Assembly (NCBI GenBank): GCA_936936565.1
Contig: CAKZIX010000213.1
Location: forward strand, 1 to 39,266
Direction of reading: 5' to 3'
Length of the DNA stretch: 39,266 bases
From: an uncultured Nocardiaceae bacterium
GTDB taxonomy: Bacteria > Actinomycetota > Actinomycetes > Mycobacteriales > Mycobacteriaceae
The notes beneath the pieces were generated by a model. It was not told where the DNA came from, did not search any database, and saw nothing but the letters and a program-made list of their open reading frames with translations. A program made the position numbers and the translations under genes. This document shows, piece after piece, positions 23,179-32,270 of the stretch. Numbering within the stretch: the first letter of the stretch is position 1; the number at the start of each line of letters is the position of its first letter.

Positions 23179-24843
23179 TCATGCCTGCGCCACCTTCTCG
23201 GCGGCGTCGACCGGCGCGTGGTGCACGCCGTTGGTGCCGTTGGTCGGCGCCTTGTCCGGCAGCAGCCCCTTGGTGGAGCCGCCGTCCCAGTTGAGCAGGT
23301 TGATTCGATTCGACTTCGCTTCCGGCGCAGCGCCGTTGGTGTCGGTGAGATGGAACTTCTCGACCATCTGATCGAGGGCCGTCATGCCCGGACCGCCGTC
23401 GGAGTCGAGGCTGCAGCCGGTGGCGATCGCGTCGAGCCGGTGTGCGTCGGACACCGCGCCGGTCGGAATCACGTACCGGTGTTCGTACTTCGCGATGGCG
23501 AGCAGCCGGTACATGGCCTCGATCTCCTCGGGCTCGAGCCGCACCGACGGCGCGATCGCCGGGTTCGGTTCTTCGGCGAGATTGATCGAGCGCATGAACG
23601 AGCGCATCGCCGCAAGTCGTTGCAGCGCAGCGCGAACCGGGCCGACATCGCCCGCGGTGAACAGCTCGGCCAGGTACTCCACGGGGATGCGCAGCGCGTC
23701 GATGGCGCCGAACAGGTTGCCGTGGTCTTCACCGTCGTGGCCGGTGTCCTTCAAGACATCGACGACCGGCGACAGCGGCGGCACGTACCAGACCATCGGC
23801 ATGGTCCGGTATTCCGGATGCAGGGGCAGCGCCACCTGGTAGTCCACGATCAGCTTGTATACCGGCGAGTTCTGCGCCGCTTCGATCCATTCCGGTGAGA
23901 TGCCGGCGCGCTCCGCCTCGGCCACCACGCGCGGATCGTGCGGGTTGAGGAACACGCCGAGTTGCGCCGGGTACAGGTCCTTGTCGTCCTTGACCGACGC
24001 CGCCTCGAGCACCTTGTCGGCGTCGTAGAGCAGCACGCCGATGTAACGCAAACGGCCGACACAGGTTTCGGAGCAGACGGTCGGAATGCCCACTTCCACA
24101 CGGGGATAGCAGAAAGTACATTTCTCTGCCTTGCCCGTCTTGTGGTTGAAGTAGATCTTCTTGTAGGGGCAGCCGGTGACGCACTGGCGCCAGCCGCGGC
24201 ACTTGTCCTGGTCCACCAGCACGATGCCGTCTTCGGCGCGCTTGTAGATCGCGCCCGACGGGCACGCCGCCGCACACGCCGGGTTGAGGCAGTGCTCGCA
24301 GATGCGCGGCAGGTAGAACATGAAGGTCTCCTCGAACTCGAGTTTGACCTTGTCGGACACCTTGCCCAGCAACGGATCCCGGCTCACCTGCGCCGGGCCA
24401 CCGCCCAGGTCGTCGTCCCAGTTGGCGCCCCAGGTGACCTTGGTGTCTTCACCTGTGATCAGCGACTTCGGACGCGCCACCGGGGTGGTGTCCATCTGTG
24501 GCGAGGCCAGCAGGTTCGAGTAGTCGTAGGTCCACGGGTCGTAGTAGTCGCTGACCGTGGGCAGGTCCGGGTTGTGGAAGATGTTCAGCAGCCTGCGCAG
24601 CCGGCTTCCCGATTTGAGCGTGAGCTTGCCGCGCTTGTTGAGCGTCCAGCCGCCCTTCCAGCGTTCCTGGTCCTGGTACTGACGCGGATAGCCCTGTCCG
24701 GGACGGGTTTCCACGTTGTTGAACCAGACGTATTCGACGCCGCCGCGATTCGTCCATGCCTGCTTGCAGGTGACGCTGCAGGTGTGGCAGCCGATGCACT
24801 TGTCCAGGTTCATCACCATGGCAAGTTGAGCCATGACCTTCAC
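23179..24843 (-). CDS. narH: Respiratory nitrate reductase beta subunit (iron-sulfur)
   Basis: The GTG at 24843 is chosen over the ATG at 24834 because an AGGAGC ribosome-binding site sits 7 bases before it and the resulting MKVMAQLAMVMNLDKC matches mycobacterial NarH. The 554-residue protein carries the four NarH cluster motifs: CIGCHTCSVTCKQAW, CEHCLNPACAAACPSGA, CRGWRQCVTGCPYKK (Trp in the [3Fe-4S] position) and CTFCYPRVEVGIPTVCSETC. It wires electrons from NarI haem to NarG on the cytoplasmic side of the membrane. It lies 34 bases downstream of narG. Confidence 0.97.
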   Translation of the reverse strand: MKVMAQLAMVMNLDKCIGCHTCSVTCKQAWTNRGGVEYVWFNNVETRPGQGYPRQYQDQERWKGGWTLNKRGKLTLKSGSRLRRLLNIFHNPDLPTVSDYYDPWTYDYSNLLASPQMDTTPVARPKSLITGEDTKVTWGANWDDDLGGGPAQVSRDPLLGKVSDKVKLEFEETFMFYLPRICEHCLNPACAAACPSGAIYKRAEDGIVLVDQDKCRGWRQCVTGCPYKKIYFNHKTGKAEKCTFCYPRVEVGIPTVCSETCVGRLRYIGVLLYDADKVLEAASVKDDKDLYPAQLGVFLNPHDPRVVAEAERAGISPEWIEAAQNSPVYKLIVDYQVALPLHPEYRTMPMVWYVPPLSPVVDVLKDTGHDGEDHGNLFGAIDALRIPVEYLAELFTAGDVGPVRAALQRLAAMRSFMRSINLAEEPNPAIAPSVRLEPEEIEAMYRLLAIAKYEHRYVIPTGAVSDAHRLDAIATGCSLDSDGGPGMTALDQMVEKFHLTDTNGAAPEAKSNRINLLNWDGGSTKGLLPDKAPTNGTNGVHHAPVDAAEKVAQA

Positions 24844-24877
24844 GACTGGCTCCTTTCGCGAATTCCGTTCCGGCGCA

Positions 24878-27800
24878 TCAGTACACGACCTCCTGCGACC
24901 GTTTGCGGATCGTCGTCACTTCGTCACGCTGGTTGCCCGTCGGGCCGTGGTAGTTCAGCGCGAAGGACTGTTGGGCATAGCCGCCGATCAGGTGCGAGGG
25001 CTTGATCATGATCCGGGTCAGGGCGTTGTGGATGCCGCCGCGCTTTCCGCCTGCGGCCCAACGCTGTTGGCTGTCCCCGGCGTGGGCTTCCTCGATGCGC
25101 GGCACGTCCACCGCGCGGTCCTGTGCGTGGTACATGAACACGGTGCCTTCTGGCATGCGGTGGCTGACGATGGCGCGTGCCACCACGATGCCGTTGCGGT
25201 TGATCGCCTCGATCCAGTCGTTGTCGACGACGCCGATCTTGGCGGCGTCCACGTCGGACATCCAGATCGCCTGTCCGCCACGGGAAAGGGTGAGCATGTG
25301 CAGGTTGTCCTGGTATGCCGAGTGGATCGACCACTTGGAGTGCGGGGTCAGGTAGCGCACGGTGACGCCGCGGTGGCCGACGTCGCCGACGCCGGGCTCG
25401 CTGAACAGCGCCGACATGTCCAGCGGCGGCCGGAAGGTCGGCAACTGCTCGCCTAGTTCGCTCATCCAGTCGTGGTCGAGGTAGAAGTGCTGACGTCCGG
25501 TGAGCGTGTGCCACGGCTTGAGCCGTTCGGTGTTGATGGTGAACGGCGAGTAGCGCCGTCCGCCCGTCTCCGAGCCCGACCACTCCGGCGAGGTGATCAC
25601 CGGTACCGGACGAGACTGCGTGTCCGCGAACGTGATTCGCTTGCCTTCGTGCTCGCGCGCGAGGTCGGCGAGTTCGGTTCCGGTGCGCCGCTCCAGCGCC
25701 TCGAACCCTTCGACGGCCAGCCGTCCGTTGGTGGTACCCGACAGCGCCAGGATGGCCTCGGCGGCGTGCGTGTCCTTCGCCAGCGAGGGCCGCCCCTGGG
25801 CACTGCCCGAGACGATCGTGCCGTTGACACCCTTGAGGTATTCGACCTCGGCGTCCGGGTGAGTGGTGACGCCCTTCACGGTGAGGCCGACGGTTTCGAC
25901 CATCGGTCCCAGGGCGGCCATCTTCTCGGCCACCTGCGCGTAGTCGCGCTCGACGACCACCAGCCGCGGCATCGTCTTGCCCGGAATCGGCTCGCACTCA
26001 CCGGCTTTCCAGTCCAGCACGCGACCGCCCGGCTGCGCGGTGGCGTCGTTGCTGTCGTGCTGCAACGGCACCGCGACGATGTCTTTGCGCGTGCCCAGGT
26101 GCTTTTCGGCCAGCCAGGAGAAGCCGCGCGCGATCCGGTGGAACGCCTCGAAGTCCGTCTTGGACTCCCACGGCGGCGAAATGGCCGGGGAGAACGCATG
26201 CACGAACGGGTGCATGTCGGTGGAGGACAGATCGTGCTTTTCGTACCAGGTGGCCGCCGGCAGCACGATGTCGGAGAACAGCGTGGTACTCGTCATCCGG
26301 AAATCGAGGGCGACGAGCAGATCCAACTTCCCGACCGGCGCCTCGTCGCGCCAGGTCAGCTCCTGCGGGCGCACGCCGTTGGCGTCGGTGGTCTGCAGGT
26401 TGGTGTCGGCGCCGAGCAGGTGCTTGTGGAAATACTCGTTGCCCTTGCCCGACGAGCCGAGCAGGTTCGCTCGCCACACCGTCAGGCAGCGCGGGAAGTT
26501 CTCCGGGGCATCCGGATCCTCGCACGCGAAGCGCAGATGCCCGGCCTTGAGCCCGTCGACAATGTGCTGCTCGGGGGCCTTGCCCAGGCGCTCGGCCTCG
26601 TCGACGAGATCGAGCGGGTTGCGGTTGAACGTCGGATACGACGGCATCCAGCCCAAACGGCTTGCGAGCGCGATGTTGTCGGCCGCGGTACGTCCGGCGA
26701 AGCGGCCCGAGCCCAGCGGCGAGGCGAACGATTCCGCAGTGAACGGATCGTAGCGCCACTGGTCGTTGGCCAGATACCAGAACACCGTGCCCTGCATCTG
26801 CCGCGGCGGGCGCTGCCAGTCGAGCCCGAAAGCCAAAGTGGACCAACCAGTTACCGGGCGGCACTTCTCCTGGCCGACGTAGTGCGCCCAGCCGCCGCCG
26901 TTGACGCCCTGGCAGCCGGTGAGCAGGGTCAGGGTGAAGAACGAGCGGTAGATCTGATCGGAATGGAACCAGTGGTTGGTGCCCGCGCCCATCAGGATCA
27001 TCGACCGGCCGCCGGAACGGTCGGCGTTGTCGGCGAATTCGCGTGCGATGCGAGCCGCAGCCGCGGCGGGTACGCCGGTGATGGCCTCCTGCCACGCGGG
27101 CGTGTACGGCTGGGACGCGTCGTCGTAACCGGTGGCCCAGTCGCCCGGCAACCCGTCGCGCTCGACGCCGTACTGCGCCATGAGCAGGTCGAATACCGTC
27201 GTAACGCGCTTGCCCGCAACAACTTTCGACGGCACACCGCGCACCGAGATGCCTGCGCCTGCGGCGTCGAAACGTGGAAGCTGCACGGTAACGCCGACTG
27301 CGTTGGAGGCGTTACCGTGCAGAGTCAGGAGGGGATCTACGTCGCCGAGATCCAGATTCCAGTGCCCCGCACCGGATTCGGTGAAGCGGTGGCCGAGTGA
27401 ACCGTTGGGCACGACCGGCGTCCCGGTCTGGTCCAGCAGCACGGTTTTCGATTCCGCGCCCTCGGACTTGTCGCCGAGATCGGTTGCGGTGAGGAATTTT
27501 CCGGGAACGAAACCGTAATCGCGCTCCTCGAGTTCGACGAGGAACGGCAGGTCGGTGTAGCGCTTGACGTACTCGACGAAGCGGGGCACCTGCCTGTCGA
27601 CGAAGAACTCCTTGAGGATCACATGGCCCATCGACATGGCAAGTGCCGCATCGGTTCCCGGCCGTGCGGGCAACCACTCGTCGGCGAACTTGGTGTTGTC
27701 GGCGTAGTCGGGCGAGACCACGACGACCTTCTGGCCGCGGTAGCGGGCCTCGGTCATGTAATGCGCGTCCGGGGTTCGGGTCACCGGAACGTTGGAGCCC

Positions 27801-28606
27801 CACATGATCAGGTAGCCGGCGTCGAACCAGTCGGCGGATTCGGGCACGTCGGTCTGGTCGCCGAACACCTGCGGCGAGGCGACCGGCAGGTCGGCGTACC
27901 AGTCGTAGAACGACAGCATGGAGCCGCCGAGCAGCGAAATGAACCGGGCGCCAACGGCATGCGAGACCATCGACATTGCGGGGATGGGGGAGAAGCCGGC
28001 GATCCGGTCCGGACCGTACTTCTTGATGGTGTGCACGTGGGCGGCGGCGGCGATCTCGGCCGCCTCCCACCACTCGGCCCGCACGAAGCCGCCCTTGCCG
28101 CGAGCGGCCTTGTACGCCTTGGACTTTTCCGGATCGTCCACGATGTCGGCCCACGCCAGCACCGGGTCCTTCAGCCGTGCCTTGGCCTCGCGGTACATCT
28201 CCAGCAAGATGCCGCGGACATACGGGTAGCGAACGCGCGCAGGCGAATACGTGTACCAGGAGAAGGACGCGCCACGCGGACAGCCCCGGGGTTCGTACTC
28301 GGGCTTGTCGGCGCCGACGGACGGGTAGTCGGTCTGCTGCGACTCCCAGGTGATCACGCCGTCCTTGACGTAGATCTTCCACGAGCACGAGCCGGTGCAG
28401 TTCACGCCGTGCGTGGAGCGCACCACCTTGTCGTGCGCCCAGCGATCGCGGTAGAAGTCGTCGGCTTGGCGGCCGCCCACCTTGTGCAGCGTGCGCAGAT
28501 CCTCGGACGCCTCGCCCCGGTGAAAGTACTTGCCGAGGCGCAGCAGAGATTCTGCAACGTCCGCTTTTCCGGTCGGGTTGGCCGGTCCGTCCAGAATGTC
28601 GGTCAC
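24878..28606 (-). CDS. narG: Respiratory nitrate reductase alpha subunit (Mo-bisMGD catalytic subunit)
   Basis: The 1242-residue protein starts at GTG 28606 behind a near-perfect ribosome-binding site (AAAGGAGG, 8 bases before). The N-terminal FS0 cluster ligands are His66, Cys70, Cys74 and Cys109, the His-first pattern typical of NarG; the molybdopterin oxidoreductase fold follows (for example GTNHWFHSDQIYRSFFTL and RMTSTTLFSDIVLPAATWYEKHD). There is no twin-arginine signal, consistent with a cytoplasmic-facing NarG. It reduces nitrate to nitrite. In mycobacteria NarGHI serves both anaerobic redox balance and nitrate assimilation. No narK, nirBD or narL-type regulator lies in the window. Confidence 0.97.
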   Translation of the reverse strand: MTDILDGPANPTGKADVAESLLRLGKYFHRGEASEDLRTLHKVGGRQADDFYRDRWAHDKVVRSTHGVNCTGSCSWKIYVKDGVITWESQQTDYPSVGADKPEYEPRGCPRGASFSWYTYSPARVRYPYVRGILLEMYREAKARLKDPVLAWADIVDDPEKSKAYKAARGKGGFVRAEWWEAAEIAAAAHVHTIKKYGPDRIAGFSPIPAMSMVSHAVGARFISLLGGSMLSFYDWYADLPVASPQVFGDQTDVPESADWFDAGYLIMWGSNVPVTRTPDAHYMTEARYRGQKVVVVSPDYADNTKFADEWLPARPGTDAALAMSMGHVILKEFFVDRQVPRFVEYVKRYTDLPFLVELEERDYGFVPGKFLTATDLGDKSEGAESKTVLLDQTGTPVVPNGSLGHRFTESGAGHWNLDLGDVDPLLTLHGNASNAVGVTVQLPRFDAAGAGISVRGVPSKVVAGKRVTTVFDLLMAQYGVERDGLPGDWATGYDDASQPYTPAWQEAITGVPAAAAARIAREFADNADRSGGRSMILMGAGTNHWFHSDQIYRSFFTLTLLTGCQGVNGGGWAHYVGQEKCRPVTGWSTLAFGLDWQRPPRQMQGTVFWYLANDQWRYDPFTAESFASPLGSGRFAGRTAADNIALASRLGWMPSYPTFNRNPLDLVDEAERLGKAPEQHIVDGLKAGHLRFACEDPDAPENFPRCLTVWRANLLGSSGKGNEYFHKHLLGADTNLQTTDANGVRPQELTWRDEAPVGKLDLLVALDFRMTSTTLFSDIVLPAATWYEKHDLSSTDMHPFVHAFSPAISPPWESKTDFEAFHRIARGFSWLAEKHLGTRKDIVAVPLQHDSNDATAQPGGRVLDWKAGECEPIPGKTMPRLVVVERDYAQVAEKMAALGPMVETVGLTVKGVTTHPDAEVEYLKGVNGTIVSGSAQGRPSLAKDTHAAEAILALSGTTNGRLAVEGFEALERRTGTELADLAREHEGKRITFADTQSRPVPVITSPEWSGSETGGRRYSPFTINTERLKPWHTLTGRQHFYLDHDWMSELGEQLPTFRPPLDMSALFSEPGVGDVGHRGVTVRYLTPHSKWSIHSAYQDNLHMLTLSRGGQAIWMSDVDAAKIGVVDNDWIEAINRNGIVVARAIVSHRMPEGTVFMYHAQDRAVDVPRIEEAHAGDSQQRWAAGGKRGGIHNALTRIMIKPSHLIGGYAQQSFALNYHGPTGNQRDEVTTIRKRSQEVVY

Positions 28607-28624
28607 AACCAGCCTCCTTTCGCG

Positions 28625-28639
28625 CTCGGTTGCACCGAG
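28625..28639. promoter_or_regulatory. 15-base palindrome over the narG transcription start (candidate operator)
   Basis: CTCGGT-TGC-ACCGAG is a perfect 6-bp inverted repeat with a 3-base spacer. On the minus strand it overlaps the downstream end of the predicted -10 box and covers the expected start site, 18 bases before the narG GTG. It could be a repressor site or a small 5' hairpin. Confidence 0.5.
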
Positions 28640-28665
28640 ATTAAGGGCGCGATTTGGCCGGTCAA
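28638..28665 (-). promoter_or_regulatory. Predicted sigma-A promoter of narGHJI
   Basis: Read on the minus strand: TTGACC (28665-28660), a 16-base spacer, then TAATCT (28643-28638). The predicted start lies near 28631, giving a leader of about 25 bases that holds the strong narG ribosome-binding site. No other good promoter pair was seen in the 271-base gap upstream of narG. Confidence 0.55.
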
Positions 28666-28715
28666 AACGCGTCGCGGCGATCGCACGCGGCCGCCGCGGA
28701 GGCTGTGCGGGCTCT

Positions 28716-28731
28716 GTAACACGGTGGTCAT
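28716..28731 (-). promoter_or_regulatory. Weak GlnR-like box upstream of the narG promoter
   Basis: The minus strand reads ATGAC-CACCGT-GTTAC, which fits the loose AC-n9-AC pattern of actinobacterial GlnR half-site pairs. It lies about 50 bases upstream of the -35 box, an activator-like position. A pattern this short can occur by chance. Confidence 0.25.
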
Positions 28732-28877
28732 CGAAGCCGCAGCGGTCGCTTCGTGCTAGCCGTGGGCTACCAGGACAAACGCGCCGCCGACGCGAGCCGG
28801 GTCACACTCGCGAGGGGCTTGCGGCGGATTGGTGTGCGCGCCGCGAAGCGTGGCGTTCTCCAAGCCGTAACAATCGT

Positions 28878-30602
28878 TTACACATATGAACTCGGCAGCT
28901 CGAGGATTTCCACCAGCGCGCCGGCGGGCGCACCGGGCGGCACGACGGCCAGTCCGTCGCGGCCGATCAGGCCCGCCAGATGCGCGGTCCGCACCGAGCC
29001 GTCTGCGGCCCACGACCCGTCCGGCCGACGGCGCGCAGGCAGGATCCGAACCGGGCCGCCGGGCGCGGCACCGGCGTGCAGCCACGCCCGCAGCGGGACC
29101 TGCGGCACCCGGTCGGTCAGGCCGTCGACGATGGCCGGCCCCATGGCGAGCAGCGTGGCCAGCGCCGCGAACGGGTTGCCCGGCAGGCCGAGCACCACGC
29201 GGCCGTCGGCGAGCGCGGCACACACCTGCGAGCCGCCGGGCCGGATCCGCACCCGCTGGACGAACACGGTGGCACCGGCGCGCGCCAGCGCCGCGCGCAG
29301 TTGGTCGGCGGCCCCGGATCCGGTGGCGCCGACGACCACGATGAGATCGACATCGGTTGCGGCGTCGAACAATTCGTCGAACGCCAGCTCGGTGTCCCGT
29401 AGATGTGCTTGCCGCACCTGCGAAATAGCGCAGGCGGCGAGGAACCCGGCGATCACGGGGCTGATGGAATCGCGGGTTTGGCCCTCGCGCAGCGGACCGT
29501 CACGGCGAATCTCGTCGCCGGTGACCACCACGTGCGCGCGCACCGGCCCGCGCACCCGCAACGTATCGATCTCACCGCTGGCCGCCGCCGAGACGACGGC
29601 GGGCGTGACCGGTGTTCCCGCGCTTGCCAATTGGGTGCCCGGCAGCCAGTCCTCACCGCGGCGGCGGCGATCGTCGCGGATCGGCGCGTCCGTCGTGCGC
29701 GCGATCTCGTGGGGCTGCCGGAACTCCACGAACTCGTCGCGCAGCACCGACGTCGCCCCCTCGGGCAGATGTGCTCCGGTCGCGATGCGCACCGCCTCCC
29801 CAGGCTGTAGGCCGGTGGGGCGCTGCCCGCCGGCATAACCGACGTCGCTGCGCAGGGCCCACGGGCCCGGCCCGGACACCGCGTAGCCGTCCATTGCGGA
29901 AACGTCGAAACGGGGCAGCGCGGCGCGCGTCACAAGTGCATCGGCGAGGGTGGCACCGCCCGCCTCGGACCGTGGCACGATGCGGATCGGCAGGCGAGGT
30001 AGATTGGCGCGCAACAGCTCTCGCGCCTCGTCGAGATCGAGGGCATGCGCTGCGGCGTAGGCGGCGGTGGCGCGGCGTACATCGTCGGGAGTGTCGCAGT
30101 CGGCGACACCGTCGACCGGGACCAACGCGGCGCCGTCCGGCACCAGCGCCTTCATCGGCTGGTTGGCCGGCGAATCGAGCGCGGCGAGGCGCGCTTCGAG
30201 CGCGCGGCGCCGCCAGCGGCCGACCAGATATTGCGGACGACCCGCGGCATCCACGGCGAACGTGGCGTCGGCGTCTCCGACGAGTGCGGCGACGGTGGCC
30301 GGGCTCAGAAAAGGCATGTCCGCGGCCAGGATCACCACGAACGGCTCGCCCGGACCCAGCGCGCGTAGACCCGCGGCGATGGCCGCCACGGGCCCGGACC
30401 CGCGCGGTTCCTCCTGGGCTTGGATGATCGCCGGGTCCACGTCGGCCCGCTCGGGGCCGACGACGACCGTTCTGGTGCAGCCGCCCACCGCGTCGAGTGC
30501 GGCCGCCAGCATGGTGCGACCGCCGATGGTCAGGCCCGGCTTGTCGACGCCACCCATCCGGCTGGCGCGACCACCGGCCAAGACGATCGCATCGGCGCGC
30601 AT
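28878..30602 (-). CDS. MobA-MoeA fusion: molybdenum cofactor guanylyltransferase plus molybdopterin molybdenumtransferase
   Basis: The 574-residue two-domain protein. Residues 1 to about 185 are MobA: LAGGRASRMGGVDKP (GTP-binding loop), AADMPFLSP and the late NQPMKAL region. From about residue 200 it is MoeA: FDVSAMDGYAV, PTGLQPGEAVRIATGAHLP, VVTGDEI, VVVGATGSGAADQL and LGLPGNPFAAL. MoeA inserts molybdate into adenylated molybdopterin; MobA then adds GMP to make the MGD cofactor that NarG needs. Fusing both steps upstream of narG in the same direction suggests cofactor supply linked to nitrate reductase. MoeA usually has RDSN in the TRDSISP segment; here the Asn is Ile. The gap after the upstream thioesterase gene is 21 bases. 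Confidence 0.93.
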   Translation of the reverse strand: MRADAIVLAGGRASRMGGVDKPGLTIGGRTMLAAALDAVGGCTRTVVVGPERADVDPAIIQAQEEPRGSGPVAAIAAGLRALGPGEPFVVILAADMPFLSPATVAALVGDADATFAVDAAGRPQYLVGRWRRRALEARLAALDSPANQPMKALVPDGAALVPVDGVADCDTPDDVRRATAAYAAAHALDLDEARELLRANLPRLPIRIVPRSEAGGATLADALVTRAALPRFDVSAMDGYAVSGPGPWALRSDVGYAGGQRPTGLQPGEAVRIATGAHLPEGATSVLRDEFVEFRQPHEIARTTDAPIRDDRRRRGEDWLPGTQLASAGTPVTPAVVSAAASGEIDTLRVRGPVRAHVVVTGDEIRRDGPLREGQTRDSISPVIAGFLAACAISQVRQAHLRDTELAFDELFDAATDVDLIVVVGATGSGAADQLRAALARAGATVFVQRVRIRPGGSQVCAALADGRVVLGLPGNPFAALATLLAMGPAIVDGLTDRVPQVPLRAWLHAGAAPGGPVRILPARRRPDGSWAADGSVRTAHLAGLIGRDGLAVVPPGAPAGALVEILELPSSYV

Positions 30603-30623
30603 GGGCTCATCGTGACACAGGTG

Positions 30624-31025
30624 CTAGAAGCTGATGTTCTGCAACCGCACGTGACCGCGCGCAATCTGCTTACCGGACTCCGCATCGGTGATGGTCACCA
30701 GCCATAGTTGCTGGGTGCGGCCCTGCTGGATCGGCTCGGCGACGACATCGACCCGCCCGGACTTCATGGGGCGCAGGAAGTCGGTGGCGTTGTGCACTCC
30801 GACGGCATACTGGCCCTTGTCTTGCACGGCCAGGCTGGCGCCGTAGCTGGCCGCGGTCTCCACGATGGCGGCGTAGACGCCGCCGTGCACGACGCCCCAC
30901 GGGGTGTGGTGCGACTCGTCGAAATCCGCGTAGCCGGTGATCCGGGAACCGCTGGTCTCCACCATGTGAAAGCCGGTGGCCTGGGCGAAGGCACTGTAGG
31001 TGTCGAAGTCCGTCACCCGCCCCAT
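30624..31025 (-). CDS. PaaI-family hotdog thioesterase
   Basis: The 133-residue single hotdog domain has the family helix motif HHTPWGVVHGGVYAAIVETAASYGAS and later strands GVHNATDFLRPMKSGRVDVVAEPIQQGRTQQLWLVTITD. Such proteins hydrolyse aryl- or acyl-CoA. The ATG at 31025 is 14 bases after the stop of the alkyltransferase-like gene; GTG codons a little upstream are possible but less likely. It is distinct in sequence from the DUF4442-type thioesterase at 17149. Confidence 0.88.
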   Translation of the reverse strand: MGRVTDFDTYSAFAQATGFHMVETSGSRITGYADFDESHHTPWGVVHGGVYAAIVETAASYGASLAVQDKGQYAVGVHNATDFLRPMKSGRVDVVAEPIQQGRTQQLWLVTITDAESGKQIARGHVRLQNISF

Positions 31026-31039
31026 GTTATGTGTCCGGG

Positions 31040-31327
31040 TCACATCCGCGCGGTGCGCAGGTCGACCCGGCCGTCGCGGATCGGAACCCCTTCGGCGGCA
31101 AGTAGTTTCAGCTGCCGGGTAGCCAGATGCGCGGCGGGCCGGCCGCTGGCGCCGAGGACACGGTGCCACGGCAGGTCCGAGGAGTCCGTGCGCATGATCC
31201 AGCCGACGGTGCGCGGCGTGGACAGCCCGACCGCGGCGGCGATGTCGCCGTAGGTGGCCACCTTGCCCGGCGGGATCGCCGCGACGAGAGCGCGCACCTG
31301 CTCGATCTGATCGTCAGAGGTCGGCAC
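31040..31327 (-). CDS. Alkyltransferase-like protein (ATL, MGMT-fold, no acceptor cysteine)
   Basis: The 95-residue protein has the DNA-binding domain of O6-alkylguanine-DNA alkyltransferase (GKVATYGDIAAAVGLSTPRTVGWIM) but reads PWHRV (Trp54) where active enzymes have PCHRV. Trp in place of the acceptor Cys defines ATL proteins, which bind O6-alkylguanine, flip it and hand the lesion to nucleotide excision repair. The GTG start at 31327 lies 14 bases inside the end of the hydrolase gene. Its position next to lipV and adnAB matches Rv3204 in M. tuberculosis. Confidence 0.93.
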   Translation of the reverse strand: MPTSDDQIEQVRALVAAIPPGKVATYGDIAAAVGLSTPRTVGWIMRTDSSDLPWHRVLGASGRPAAHLATRQLKLLAAEGVPIRDGRVDLRTARM

Positions 31328-32075
31328 CGAGCAATTTTCGCACCAGCTCCGCGGTTTCGGCCGGACGCGCCTGCGGCACCATGTGATCGCAATCGAATTC
31401 GACCATGGTGACGTTCGGCAATGCCGCGAGCGCGTTGCGGAACTCGGCCGACGAGTAGGCGGGCCGAGCGTTCCCGGCGATCACCGCGATGGTCGGGATG
31501 TCGGCCGGCGGCAACACGAATTCGCGCGCCATCTGGCTCCAATACGACGCGATCGCGGGCACGCACAGCCGCCAGCCGACGCGACCGTCGCGCGTGGGCA
31601 CCAGGTGTTCGGCCAGTTCGGCCTCCCGCACGTCGGCGGCCACCTCCGCCCAGGCGTCGCCGAGCTTCTCGTTGCGCGCTTCGGCGACGTCGGTGTAATC
31701 GGGAGACTCGACGGTCGCCGTCGCATACTCGAGCAATCGCTGCGGCTCGATCCCGATCGACGGGTCCAGCAACAGCAGACCGCGGACCAGATCCGGCCGC
31801 GCCCGGGCCAGATGCAGTGCGACGAACGCGCCGAAGGAGTGCCCGACGACCACCACCGGGGCGTCGAGCAGCGCAATCGCGTCGGCCGCCAACTGTTCGA
31901 GAGTCCACGGCGGCAGGTAGCTGGAGCGCCCATGGCCACGCAGGTCCGGCGCGACGACGTGGAGGTCGGCGAGCTGGTCGGCAGCGAGCCGTGCCCAGCG
32001 CTTGCCGTGTCCGGTGACGCCGTGCAGCGCGAGGACGGTCGGGCCGTCGGCGGGACCGAAGTGGTAGACGTTCAC
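31314..32075 (-). CDS. lipV: Alpha/beta-hydrolase, LipV-like
   Basis: The GTG at 32075 gives 253 residues beginning MNVYHFGPADGPTVLALHGVTGHG. Motifs are the oxyanion LHGVTGHGKRW, APDLRGHGRS, the nucleophile elbow VVVGHSFGA (Ser80) and a late catalytic His in DCDHMVPQARPAE. Wording around these motifs and the position between an ATL gene and adnAB match mycobacterial LipV (Rv3203), a serine esterase; on that basis the symbol is given, with orthology inferred. It is translationally linked to the ATL gene by a 14-base overlap and is divergent from adnA. Confidence 0.8.
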   Translation of the reverse strand: MNVYHFGPADGPTVLALHGVTGHGKRWARLAADQLADLHVVAPDLRGHGRSSYLPPWTLEQLAADAIALLDAPVVVVGHSFGAFVALHLARARPDLVRGLLLLDPSIGIEPQRLLEYATATVESPDYTDVAEARNEKLGDAWAEVAADVREAELAEHLVPTRDGRVGWRLCVPAIASYWSQMAREFVLPPADIPTIAVIAGNARPAYSSAEFRNALAALPNVTMVEFDCDHMVPQARPAETAELVRKLLGADL

Positions 32076-32270
32076 GGCTGTCAGTGTGCCGCACGCAGGG
32101 CGTGTGGCACCGAAGCCGGACTGGCTGCCGGTCGACGCCATGAACCAGATCGACACGACCGCGGCGCAGGGGCGAGGCCGGGCTCGCGGGCGGCGTCGCC
32201 GGTGGGGTGGTCGCGGCGGGCGCTTAGGTGGGCTGTTCCGTTTCCGCGCGGAATTGCTCGGAATGTGCTC

